From assembly GCA_947495685.1 (NCBI GenBank), contig CANLZY010000014.1:62001-126000 (forward strand): a stretch of 64,000 bases of DNA, in the 5' to 3' direction. Origin of the DNA: an uncultured Tropicimonas sp. (lineage in GTDB: Bacteria; Pseudomonadota; Alphaproteobacteria; Rhodobacterales; Rhodobacteraceae). Shown in pieces: positions 1-9,206 of this stretch (within the stretch, counting starts at the first letter, position 1; every line of letters starts with the position of its first letter). The notes beneath the pieces were generated by a model, which ran no database searches, had not been told where the DNA came from, and worked only from the letters and a program-made list of their open reading frames with translations. The translations under genes were made by a program, and so were the position numbers.

Positions 1-491
1 ACAAGGCGGGCCCGCACTTCGTCTGGAAGCTCGACATCCGGGCAGACCATCCGAAGCGACAGGTGGCCACCGGCAGAATGCCCCCCGACGATCAGCGGCC
101 CGGGCACGCGCGCAGCCATGACCGGCAACGCCTGTGCGATGGAGCGAGTGATCTCGGCGACATGGACATCTGGCGCCAATGGGTAGGACGGGATCGCGAC
201 AGCCCAGCCGTTGCCAAGCGCGCCCTGCGCAATGTGCGACCAGTCCTTGCGGCCGCTCAGACGCCAGAACCCGCCGTGGATGAAGACAAAGAGCCCGCGC
301 GGCGCCGTGTCACGTGGCAGGAACAGGTCAAACGCCTGCCTTGACCCGTCGCCATACGGCTGATCCAGAACTTGCAGATCCTCCGGCCAGCTGTCGCGAA
401 ACGCCGCTGCCGCAGCCCCCCAGCGGTCAAAATAGCTGTGACCGTCGAGGATAAAATCCGCATTGTCATAGGAAGTCGGGTCGATCTTCAT
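1..491 (-). CDS. alpha/beta hydrolase (partial, runs off left edge)
   Basis: Manual minus-strand translation: MKIDPTSYDNADFILDGHSYFDRWG...GLFVFIHGGFWRLSGRKDWSHIAQGALGNGWAVAIPSYPLAP...LIVGGHSAGGHLSLRM; HGG oxyanion motif and GHSAGG nucleophile elbow. Not in ORF track because truncated. Confidence 0.85.
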   Translation of the reverse strand, partial: MKIDPTSYDNADFILDGHSYFDRWGAAAAAFRDSWPEDLQVLDQPYGDGSRQAFDLFLPRDTAPRGLFVFIHGGFWRLSGRKDWSHIAQGALGNGWAVAIPSYPLAPDVHVAEITRSIAQALPVMAARVPGPLIVGGHSAGGHLSLRMVCPDVELPDEVRARL

Positions 492-666
492 CTTGGCGCC
501 TCACATCCGGTCCCAAGCCTCAGATATGCACTGCGAGTTGGGTGTTCCAGAGCCCTCTTCCGACCGGGACAGAACCTGCGGGTATCAATCTCGATTTCCG
601 CAGCCTGCCAGACGCCGGACCCAGCGTTATGCCGGGTCCGGATCTTGCCATCCAACAGGCCGAACG

Positions 667-1560
667 TCAGGCGATCAGCAGCAGGTTGTCGACGGAGAAG
701 TGGATCCAGTCGGTATCGGTTTCGTCCGATGGATTACCGCCGAAGCTGGTGAAGTGAACCTCGGTCACATAGTCGAAGATGTCGTCATTGAACGAGACCT
801 TCTTTGGCGCTTCCGGGCTGACGGTGAACTCTTCGTAGCCGACCAGTTCGTCCCCCAGGTAGCCAGACACCACAACCCGCAGGTCGTCGCGCCAAGCCGC
901 CGAGAAATAACCGGACTCCAGATCGAAGGGCGTATCATCGCGCCAGACCGAAACGGTGTTGCCACCACCGTTATAGGCGACGTTGTCGCCAGACCGTGGG
1001 ATATACCCGGAAACAGAGGTGTCTTCGTCTGTTTCCAGGACGCCGAAGCCCTGAGTGCTGAAGCCCTTGTACTCGGGCTGCGCGGCATCGAGATCGATGT
1101 AGTAGCCCACGTCGCTGTCAAACTCGTCGAAGGTCATCGGATCGACCGCCTTGAAGACGAAGTCATCCGCGTCGAACTGATCCACCGTGGCATTCGAGAC
1201 CACCAGTTTTTCTTTACCGGCGGTGATCAGGACCTTGCCACCCCGTTGTTCGATCTGCACGTCATCGAACGACTTAACGCCAAGGCGCGACAGGTCGATC
1301 ATATCCTTGCCGTCCTGGAAATCCTTGATCTTGTCCTTCTTGCCGTCGCGAACAAAGCTGAAGATATCCTTGCCGTTGCCGCCGTACAGGATGTCCTGCC
1401 CATTGCCGTCAACGATGAAGTCGCTGCCCTTGCCGCCATAGATCGTGTCTGCGCCGCCCGACCCCAGAAGGAAATCGTTGCCAGCATAGCCATAGATCGT
1501 GTCCAGGGCAGATGTCCCGAAAAGGACGTCCGCATCACTGGTACCTTTGAATTTCGCCAT
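667..1560 (-). CDS. RTX-type calcium-binding repeat protein
   Basis: GxGGADTIYGGKGSDFIVDGNGQDILYGGNGKDIF nonapeptide repeats near the N-terminus, acidic; 297 aa. Confidence 0.85.
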   Translation of the reverse strand: MAKFKGTSDADVLFGTSALDTIYGYAGNDFLLGSGGADTIYGGKGSDFIVDGNGQDILYGGNGKDIFSFVRDGKKDKIKDFQDGKDMIDLSRLGVKSFDDVQIEQRGGKVLITAGKEKLVVSNATVDQFDADDFVFKAVDPMTFDEFDSDVGYYIDLDAAQPEYKGFSTQGFGVLETDEDTSVSGYIPRSGDNVAYNGGGNTVSVWRDDTPFDLESGYFSAAWRDDLRVVVSGYLGDELVGYEEFTVSPEAPKKVSFNDDIFDYVTEVHFTSFGGNPSDETDTDWIHFSVDNLLLIA

Positions 1561-1999
1561 TTGAATATTCCCCGCTACTTCGTACTCGATACTATCTCAG
1601 GCGCCCACAAACCCGTCAACGCGGGCAGGAGTCAACCCGCCCCGCCCCCGAAGGCGGATCGCTGCGCATTCAGCCAAGGTAATTATACCCTGAGCCTCGC
1701 GCGAACCCAATCCCGTGTTCGCGGGATATCCAGATGCGACGACCATGGCAATGTGCCCTGCGACGGAAGCATCGAGCGTTCAATGCGGACGTTTGCAAAC
1801 GCAACCGCTGCAGGGTCGAGACGTGTCTATTCCGGCCACGCGGCCTGTCGCACAAATTCCAGCAGGAGCGAGGGCGATTGGCTCGATGGCCGGGTTCATG
1901 GAAGCCCCAAAATGAGTCGATAGTGTCTCGGCAGGATCGCGCGCCCAGAGTGCAAACTCCCATGCCTCGACTTTCCGTTCTTCTTCTAGCCAGTACCCC

Positions 2000-2232
2000 C
2001 ATGCCCCCCCCGGTCGACAAAATCCGACCGGGAGAGCTTCCTTGCACGAAAGACTGCCCGGGCGGTCACGGCGAAACCGCCGAGGGTGACGACGATGCTG
2101 CGCCCAACATCCGTGGGGCCAACCGAGCGATGATGGGCCGGGCATTTCCCGGCTTCGATCAGATGCCCCAGTTCACCTTCACCGAGGATGAGATCGCCGC
2201 GTTTCAGGCATATCTGAGGGACCTCGACACCT
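2000..2232 (+). pseudogene. c-type cytochrome remnant
   Basis: Plus-frame segment GETAEGDDDAAPNIRGANRAMMGRAFPGFDQMPQFTFTEDEIAAFQAYLRDLDTW resembles the C-terminal half of class I cytochrome c (Met-ligand MPQF and final helix); the expected CxxCH just upstream reads CTKDCPGGHGE, i.e. disrupted. Confidence 0.5.
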
Positions 2233-2239
2233 GGCCTGC

Positions 2240-3508
2240 CTCCCCCGAGAGTGCGGCGGTGGGCCTCTTTCTTGCAATCGGAGGCCATCTGCTGCCGAGT
2301 CTGGCGATCCCAGTTCAAGCGATTGTCGTGGCGATGGCAGACCTCTGGCGGCAAGGTCGGAGCCGTCTGGTCGTCAACATGCGCGTGAACGTTCACCGGA
2401 GATATGACGGTCGCGGCGCGGCGAAACGGAAAACTCTGTTCAGACACCAGCACTCGACAGGCCTTGTTCGGTCGCAGGGCGCGTTCGCGCGACGGCGTGA
2501 TCAGGTCGTGGACGATCTTGCCCGGCATGGCCTCGATGTCTTCAGTGCCATCTTCCCGGAACAAACGGACCTGCATCTCGTCCTTGGAGCGGAACTCGTC
2601 GCCGACATTCGGCACATCTGTCCGCAATTTCAAATCGATATATCCCGCGCCGCACCGGACATCGCGCTGAAAGGCCTGGGTTTGATCGATATTGGCCCCC
2701 GCCGAGGTATGGCTGCCGCGGCTGAAAGAGATCTCCTCGTTGGTCTGGCGTTGCTGGCTCCCATCTTCCGCCACGATCGAGGCCAGCAGCGTCCAACCCA
2801 TGCCGTTGTCCATCCACTTGTCGTCGATGCTGACTTCGCGCACGGAATGCAGGAAGTCCGTCTTCGCCGGGTAATTCATCCGCCGGACCGGTTCGCCCGA
2901 GGCCGCGCCAGGGATGTTCTCCCGGCGCAGCATATCGGTCGCAGCACGCCGTCGCCATCGACGTCCAGGCCGAGGATCGATTCATCGGCAGCGGGCAGGC
3001 GGGTCAGCATGTCATCGGTGGAGCCCTTGGTGGGCCAGAAGGTCGAGGGCTGCGGCTTGTGGTTGAATGCGCCCCACCGAGAGCCATCACGCGCCAGCCC
3101 GTCCCGGTCGAAAGCTTCTGCCGGGTTCTCGCAATCGACGAGATCGGGAAGCCACCCCTCGACCGCCTCGGCCTCGAGGCGCTGCCGAGATTTGCGTGCT
3201 TGTCGCTGTCGACCCAGCCTCGGAGAAGGCACACTCCGACTGCAGGTCGCAATCCTGCACGAAGTTGATCCGGGTCCTGTCGGTGTTGGACTGGTGGCAG
3301 ACATAACAAGGATGACGCGGCCCCTCGATCCGGGTGTAACCTTGCGGCGGGATCGGCGCCTCCGGGTTGTAGAGTCGGCTCGCAGCGTCGAGCGCACCGG
3401 ACGCGGGGCGAAGCGCCATCAACTCTGTCCCGGTCAGGATCGAGAGATCCCGAGCTGTGGCCGCCAGCGGCAACATCGTCAGGGCAACAAGGGCGAGGCG
3501 TTTCATGG
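2240..3508 (-). pseudogene. exported CxxCH-containing protein, frameshifted
   Basis: Starts MKRLALVALTMLPLAATARDLSILTGTELMALRP...RIEGPRHPCYVCHQSNTDRTRINFVQDC (signal peptide, CYVCH), then continues in other minus frames (..VEGWLPDLVDCENPAEAFDRDG..NHKPQPSTFWPTKGSTDDMLTRLPAADESILGLDVDGDGV.. and ..RRMNYPAKTDFLHSVREVSIDDKWMDNGMG..). Confidence 0.55.
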
Positions 3509-3539
3509 TCGTCCCCCGCAAGAGAAAAGGGGGCAACGC

Positions 3540-4497
3540 GGTCGTCAGCGGCGTCTCCGGCAGCCCAGGCAGCGATGTCCTCGCCCGAGATGCAGCTGGT
3601 CGCATCGGCGGTGTAATCGTCTTGCGTGATGTCATCGTCTTCGGCGATCCAACCTTCGATTTCGGCATTGTAGCCGGAGGCGAGTTCGATCCACTCGACA
3701 TCAAAACCTGTCTCAACGGCAGAGGCTCCTTTGTCGCCCAATTGGGTCATCTTGGCGCCATAGAACGTGCTGGCCGTCAGATCACCGACCATGTCGGCGA
3801 CGTCTTTGACGAACACCATGTTGGTGCCGTCGTCAGCCAGGTGAACGGTTTTGTCGTCAGGCATGGCAACCGAATTCTCGTCGGAGGAACGGCCCACGGT
3901 GAAAGGCTTCATCGGGGTCGCCGCGCCGGCGGGATCGGCGATCTCGACGATATTCCCATGGCGATTGGGGTTGGGGTATTCGCCGACATAGGACGTCAGA
4001 TCCAGAACTCCACTGATGTACCTGCACTCGGCGTTGTTCCAGTCGGCGGTACCGTCGAAGAAAAGCTCTCAGGAAGTCAAAGAGTTGCTCCAGGGCGCAA
4101 GCGTGCCGAAGCAGTTCACCCAGGTGCGCTTGACGGCCATGACGGCCATGACGGCCATGACGGCCATGACGGCCATGAAATCAACCATCATCGCGCCGGT
4201 CTTGTCGACGGTCCACATGCCGTCGTCGGCGCGGAACACCATCACGCGGGACATACCGCCGGGGCGGATTTTCAGGTGGTGAAGGGGTAACCGGCAGTGT
4301 CGGAGGTCGGCACAAAGGCGTTGAAATCGGGGGCCTTGTCGGCGGGATACTTGCGACACCGGTGTGACGCGGTCGTGCTGTGGCCGATCAACGAGATGAA
4401 TGAATCGGCCCCGGGACACCGCCGTCAGTGATTGAACGCAAGCCTGAAGTTCGGGCATTTCACAGAGGGTCAGCAGGTAGGGACAGTCATCCCGCAT
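3540..4497 (-). pseudogene. PhoX/DUF839-like protein, frameshifted and with in-frame stop
   Basis: Homologous-looking text spread over frames: KYPADKAPDFNAFVPTSDTAGYPFTT / KIRPGGMSRVMVFRADDGMWTVDKTGAMMVDFMAV / SLTS*ELFFDGTADWNNAECRYISGVLDLTSYVGEYPNPNRHGNIVEIADPAGAATPMKPFTVGRSSDENSVAMPDDKTVHLADDGTNMVFVKDVADMVGDLTASTFYGAKMTQ. Confidence 0.6.
4132..4176 (+). repeat. 9-bp tandem repeat (GACGGCCAT) x5
   Basis: Five perfect contiguous copies of gacggccat read directly in the sequence; encodes (MAV)n on the minus strand. Confidence 0.98.
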
Positions 4498-4651
4498 GGG
4501 CTCGCACCTTTCCGACCACGGGCAAGCGCGGCACTGTCGGCCCGCCGGAACAGGGTGGTGGGAACGGACATTTCCATCCGTTCATCCGTCAATCACCGTT
4601 GAACTCACGGCCGGGCATGGAAGCTTGATCAGCGCATGGGATGGTCGTTAC

Positions 4652-5731
4652 ATGCGACGGCTGGCGACCCACTTGCCGATTGTCAGCTCAAAACAATCGG
4701 TCCGCCCGCTGCCGTTGCCTGTCGGTCACTGCGGGGCCACCGGAAGACCCCAAGAAGGAGTGCGGACGATACCTGGACCGAAACGCCGAGTGGCCTGCCT
4801 GACGATGACCAAGGACGAGGAGTTTTTCCTTCCCATCTGGTACCGTTATTATTCTGCGCAGTTGGGTGCCGAAAACGTCTTTGTCATCGACCATGATTCG
4901 AACCAGCCGGTGCAAACCCCGGGAGCGCCCGGTGTGCCCCTTCCCAACGTCCTGCGATTGCCCTTTTCGGACGTGCCGCCCCCGAAGGGCAAAAAGAACA
5001 CCTTCGACGCCAACCGCTTCTCGTTCCTCTCCAGCATCGTCAACGGGCTTCTGGTCTACTACGATACCGTGATTTTCAACGACACGGACGAGATGTTCGT
5101 CCCCGACCCCGCGCGCTTTTCCAGCCTGCGCGCCTATCTGGACGATCCTCGGAACCGTTTTTCGGCGATCGCCGGAATGGGTCTGGAGATCATTCATGAT
5201 CCCGAAACCGAAGCACCGCTTGACGTGAACCGGCCGGTGCTCTCGCAACGGCGCAACTTTCTGTACGACGTCTATTACGCCAAGCCGCATGTGATCAGCA
5301 AAGCCTGCCGACTGGGCGCCCATGGTGTCTCTATGCCGTTCCGGTTTGATCCGGATCTTTACTTGCTGCACCTGAAAAACGTCGACATGCAAAACGTCGT
5401 CGCCCGGCAGGCTCGTCTGCATGCGGCCTACGAACAGGGTTTGGGCGGCAAGGACTCCGACTGGCAACTGACCCCGGAGCAGAAGGAAAAGCAGTTTGGC
5501 CGCTTCATGGCCCTGCCCGAGGCCGGCCAGGAGTTGCGCCACCACGCACTCATGCCGCGCTTTCTCGACGGCAAGGCTGACAAGCTGATTGGCGCAGTCG
5601 ACGGACCGCCACGACTGCGCTCCCGCAAGAATGACAAGATCCGGCTGGATGATTTCGTGTCGCAAGAAAACATCAAGCTGCTGCGCAGTCAGCGCAACGT
5701 CCTGCCCAAGCGTTTTATCGAGGTCGAATAG
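4652..5731 (+). CDS. glycosyltransferase family 2-like protein (Glyco_tranf_2_4 type)
   Basis: ACLTMTKDEEFFLPIWYRYYSAQLGAENVFVIDHDSNQP...YYDTVIFNDTDEMFVPDP...; start uncertain (ATG 4652 or GTG 4760). Confidence 0.75.
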   Translation: MRRLATHLPIVSSKQSVRPLPLPVGHCGATGRPQEGVRTIPGPKRRVACLTMTKDEEFFLPIWYRYYSAQLGAENVFVIDHDSNQPVQTPGAPGVPLPNVLRLPFSDVPPPKGKKNTFDANRFSFLSSIVNGLLVYYDTVIFNDTDEMFVPDPARFSSLRAYLDDPRNRFSAIAGMGLEIIHDPETEAPLDVNRPVLSQRRNFLYDVYYAKPHVISKACRLGAHGVSMPFRFDPDLYLLHLKNVDMQNVVARQARLHAAYEQGLGGKDSDWQLTPEQKEKQFGRFMALPEAGQELRHHALMPRFLDGKADKLIGAVDGPPRLRSRKNDKIRLDDFVSQENIKLLRSQRNVLPKRFIEVE

Positions 5732-6167
5732 GGGCTGCGCGTGGAAACATTCACACGCCGATCCTCATGGCCCTCAGGACCAGCTTCGACCCACCTGTGT
5801 CATCGACCGCCGGATCGGATTTTGCGACACCTCGCGGCCACATAGCCCTTGAAAACAAAACACCAGACCACGCATACTTGGCCCCGACACCCCAGACCCA
5901 AGCGGCGACATACAAACCCGGCTACACCTTGGCAAAGTCGCCAACCTGCCAGACACAGCGGGACCACTTCGCCTTGAGAAAGCCTGACCCGATGACGAAC
6001 GCCTCTGAAGTGCAACTCCCCTCCCAAATCGGTGACTCGGCCTCCGGAACATCATCGCACCGCCATTTTCCGAAGCGCGGCAGGCAAGCTGCCGCCATCG
6101 CACTCCCTTCACCTCACCGCGCCTCGCTCGCCGTTTGCACGCAGCCGCAGAAACCAAAGACCAACTC

Positions 6168-7142
6168 ATGAGCACGCTGACCATTCACATCGGGTCCCAC
6201 AAGACCGGGACCACCTCGATCCAGAAAGCGTGCCGTGTGCACCTGGCCAAAGGTGGCGCGACCGATCTGCGGTATTTCGACGTGCGGCCCACCGGGATCA
6301 GGGTGGTTCGCACGTACGGCAAAGGGAAAGATTTCGGGGCAGAGGTGTTGCCGGAGATTGCGGACCAGGTGTTTCGTCCGGAGCAGACAGGGAAACCCGT
6401 GTCCGAGAACACCCGGTTCTTCACCTCTGACGAGGGCTTCTTCTGGATCAATGAGCCCGAAACGGTGCACCTCCTGGCGGAAATGCTGAAAGAGCGTTTC
6501 GCGTCGGTCGGCATCGTCTGCTACCTGCGCCGCCAGGATCGGCTTGCGGTTTCCCATCGCAAGCAGGTCTTGGGAGATCGCCTGCCCGCGTCCCGTTTTT
6601 ATGGCATCGATACAGGCCCGCTGCCCACTTACCGCGACCATCTCCACAGCTATTTCGACTATGCGACCAAGCTGTCGACGATCTGGGCCTCGGCATTCGG
6701 TCGGGAGAATATCCAGGTGATCCCCTACGAACGCAGCGCGCTGGAAGGCGGCGATGTCGTGGAAGACTTCGCGCATCGCTCGGGTGCCCGGTTCTCGTTG
6801 AAGAAACCGATGCGATCGAACATCGCCCTTGATGGGGACAAGGTCCTTGTGGGGATGAAGCTGGCGGAACTGAACGTTCCCAAACCGCTACGTGACAAGA
6901 TCATGGACACCTTGCCGGGGACCGGTCGTTACCTGCCAACACGTGCTGATGCGCAGGCGTTTCTGGCCAATTTTGCCGACAACAACGAACGACTGGCTCA
7001 GGACTGGACGTGGAAGGGCGAACCCTTCCGGTTTGATGATTCCTTCGACATGTACCCCGAGACCACGGACGCACAGTGGGGAAACAGCGATGTCGAGCGG
7101 ATCCTGGACGCCGTTCTGCGCGCCAAGCTTGCCGCCAAATGA
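6168..7142 (+). CDS. sulfotransferase-like protein
   Basis: N-terminal MSTLTIHIGSHKTGTTSIQKAC is a PAPS 5'-phosphosulfate-binding loop (G.HKTGTTS). Confidence 0.75.
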   Translation: MSTLTIHIGSHKTGTTSIQKACRVHLAKGGATDLRYFDVRPTGIRVVRTYGKGKDFGAEVLPEIADQVFRPEQTGKPVSENTRFFTSDEGFFWINEPETVHLLAEMLKERFASVGIVCYLRRQDRLAVSHRKQVLGDRLPASRFYGIDTGPLPTYRDHLHSYFDYATKLSTIWASAFGRENIQVIPYERSALEGGDVVEDFAHRSGARFSLKKPMRSNIALDGDKVLVGMKLAELNVPKPLRDKIMDTLPGTGRYLPTRADAQAFLANFADNNERLAQDWTWKGEPFRFDDSFDMYPETTDAQWGNSDVERILDAVLRAKLAAK

Positions 7143-7150
7143 GCGGCAAG
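7128..7150 (+). terminator. hairpin across sulfotransferase stop codon
   Basis: CTTGCCGC-caaatga-GCGGCAAG perfect 8-bp inverted repeat; no T-tract. Confidence 0.35.
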
Positions 7151-7314
7151 TGCATGGCGGTCACCGGGCGGCCCGCATTCGAACCTGATCGTGGTGATCC
7201 CGGTCAATAGGACCCCACTCTTGCAGGCCGTCGCCAAGGACCGGACGGCTCGCTCCTCACGCAATGCAGAGTCGAACAATGCGGTCCTTGGCTGGGGTCG
7301 GAATGGCGTATCGA

Positions 7315-7740
7315 TCAGACCTCGACGGTCAGGTCGAGGCTGATATCCGCGGACAGGGATCGCGATATCGGGCAGCCAGCCTTGGCCAGTTCGGCAATTT
7401 CGCGCACTTTGGCCTCGTCGGCACCGGGAACCTTTGCGGCCGAGGACAACTTGATCTGGGTGATCGCGAACCCGTCGCCTTTGGGCCCGAGCGTGGCGAT
7501 TGCGGTGGTCTTGACCGATTCCGGGCTCAACCCTGCCTTGGCCAGTTCGTTCGAGAAGGCCATGGAGAAGCAACCAGCGTGCGCAGCCGCCACCAGTTCT
7601 TCCGGGTTCGTTCCCGGCTCGTCCTCAAATCGGGTGCGAAACGAAAACGGCAGCTCGGAAAAGGCCCCCGAGCTTCCCGTCATGGAGCCGTTGCCCGAAG
7701 CCAGATCTCCAAACCATTCTGCGGATGCCGTTCGATCCAT
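7315..7740 (-). CDS. OsmC/Ohr family peroxiredoxin-like protein
   Basis: GTNPEELVAAAHAGCFSMAFSNELAKAG...VREIAELAKAGCPISRSL: two conserved Cys contexts of OsmC family; AGAAGGAG upstream of ATG. Confidence 0.9.
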   Translation of the reverse strand: MDRTASAEWFGDLASGNGSMTGSSGAFSELPFSFRTRFEDEPGTNPEELVAAAHAGCFSMAFSNELAKAGLSPESVKTTAIATLGPKGDGFAITQIKLSSAAKVPGADEAKVREIAELAKAGCPISRSLSADISLDLTVEV

Positions 7741-8201
7741 GATGAACTCCTTCTGTAAGGTTGCGACCGGAAACGTTGCGCGGTCGTGTTGCGGTAATTT
7801 CGATAGCGGGTCGTGTGCGGCCTGTGTTGGACCGCGTTCGTGAAGCCGCCCGGTGCCTGCCAACCGAACAGGTCAATCTCCAGGCACTAGCCGGAGGAGC
7901 GGGCCACCGCCACCGAGCTTTCTGTTTGCGTCGTCGGACCTTCCCTCCAGGGAGCAGCAGGGCAGTGCCCTTCCAGCGTGGCCTCGTCCAAAATGACGAG
8001 GGAACGTCGAGCCTAGCAGAGCCGCCCAATCAGGAAAAGCCACCCGCGCGTATCGCGCAAGCAACGCCTCGCCCGTTTTGCAGACAAGCGAACCGGCACG
8101 ACCTGATGTTCCATCAGACTCGTCGCAGTACCACGCACTCGGGTCGAGGTCAGTCCCCGGGGCGTGCAGGATGCGCCGGATTTCTCAGGCGCCCGATTCG
8201 A

Positions 8202-9206
8202 TCATGTTTGCGAAAAGCGAAACCGCGTGACCTGCTCCCAGGGTTGGCCCGGATCGAGGCGTATTGACGGAAAGGCCGGGTGGCTTGGCGCGTCGGGCCA
8301 GTATTGCGCTTCGATGGCGAGTCCGCCGCGCGGACCATAGCGCCGTCCGTCGTGTCCGGTCACACCTTCGGCAGCAAGGTGTCGGCAATCGTAGATCTGA
8401 AGCCCCGGTTCCGTGGTGTCGATTTCCATGCAAATCCCGCCCGGGCCGGTCAGGGAGCCAACCTTGCGCAGGGCAGCCCGGTTCTCCGACAGGCAGAAGT
8501 TGGTGTCCAACTGGTCAGCCTCCGTCAGCGCCCTTGGCTGGCGAAAGTCCATCCTGTCTCCGTCGACATCATGGATCGCGCCGGTCGCAATGGCATCATC
8601 GTCGGCAGGCAGATAGCGGTCTGCATCGATCTGAAGCTGGTGGCCGTGGAACGTCGCCTCTCGGCCAAGGTTCCAATAGCTGTGATTGGCGAGGTTCATC
8701 AGCGTCGGCGCATCGGTGTGGGCCCGCAGCGTCAGGGTCAGGACCGCCCCCTCGCCCAGCTCGAAGATTGCCTGCCAGCGACGGTTTCCGGGAAATCCCC
8801 CCTCGCCGTCGACCGCCGTGGTCGACAGCTCTACGCGGGTATCGCTCACCGCGTCGACCTGCCAGATCTTGTGATGCAATCCGGCAGCCCCGCCGTGCAG
8901 GACGTGCCCGCCGGCACCATTGGGCTCGAAGGTCAGCTCGCGACCGTTCAGCGTTGTGCGGGCGTCGCGGATGCGGTTGGCCACCGGGCCGCAGATCGCC
9001 CCGAAATAATGCAGCGCGCCACTTGCCTCGTAGTCCTCCAGCGTGTCGCTGCCGAGAGTCAGGCTGGGACCGACGCTCCCCAAGCGCAGATCCTGAAGCG
9101 TCGCGCCCAGCGTCAGCACGCAAACATTGATCTCGCCGTTGTCCAGGACGATCTGGTCGACCATGGCACCTGCGGCCGTGCTGCCAAAGGGAATGCAGTT
9201 CATCAC
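8202..9206 (-). CDS. galM: aldose 1-epimerase
   Basis: LRLGSVGPSLTLGSDTLEDYEASGALHYFGAICGPVANRIRDAR...LMNLANHSYWNLGR...: GalM motifs; operon position. Confidence 0.9.
   Translation of the reverse strand: MMNCIPFGSTAAGAMVDQIVLDNGEINVCVLTLGATLQDLRLGSVGPSLTLGSDTLEDYEASGALHYFGAICGPVANRIRDARTTLNGRELTFEPNGAGGHVLHGGAAGLHHKIWQVDAVSDTRVELSTTAVDGEGGFPGNRRWQAIFELGEGAVLTLTLRAHTDAPTLMNLANHSYWNLGREATFHGHQLQIDADRYLPADDDAIATGAIHDVDGDRMDFRQPRALTEADQLDTNFCLSENRAALRKVGSLTGPGGICMEIDTTEPGLQIYDCRHLAAEGVTGHDGRRYGPRGGLAIEAQYWPDAPSHPAFPSIRLDPGQPWEQVTRFRFSQT

Noticed and set aside
1734-3629. 631-aa plus-strand ORF in track
   Set aside because: Only about 2000-2232 looks like a protein (cytochrome c remnant); the remainder is antisense to the minus-strand CxxCH gene and has high-GC shadow-ORF composition.
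4060-4075. In-frame TGA as possible selenocysteine in PhoX-like remnant
   Set aside because: Multiple other frameshifts in the same gene make simple decay or sequence error far more likely; no SECIS evaluated.
4132-4176. Tandem repeats as a CRISPR array
   Set aside because: 9-bp unit without spacers; simple tandem duplication, not CRISPR.
5767-6171. 134-aa plus ORF between glycosyltransferase and sulfotransferase
   Set aside because: Low-complexity composition, no RBS or domain; likely intergenic.
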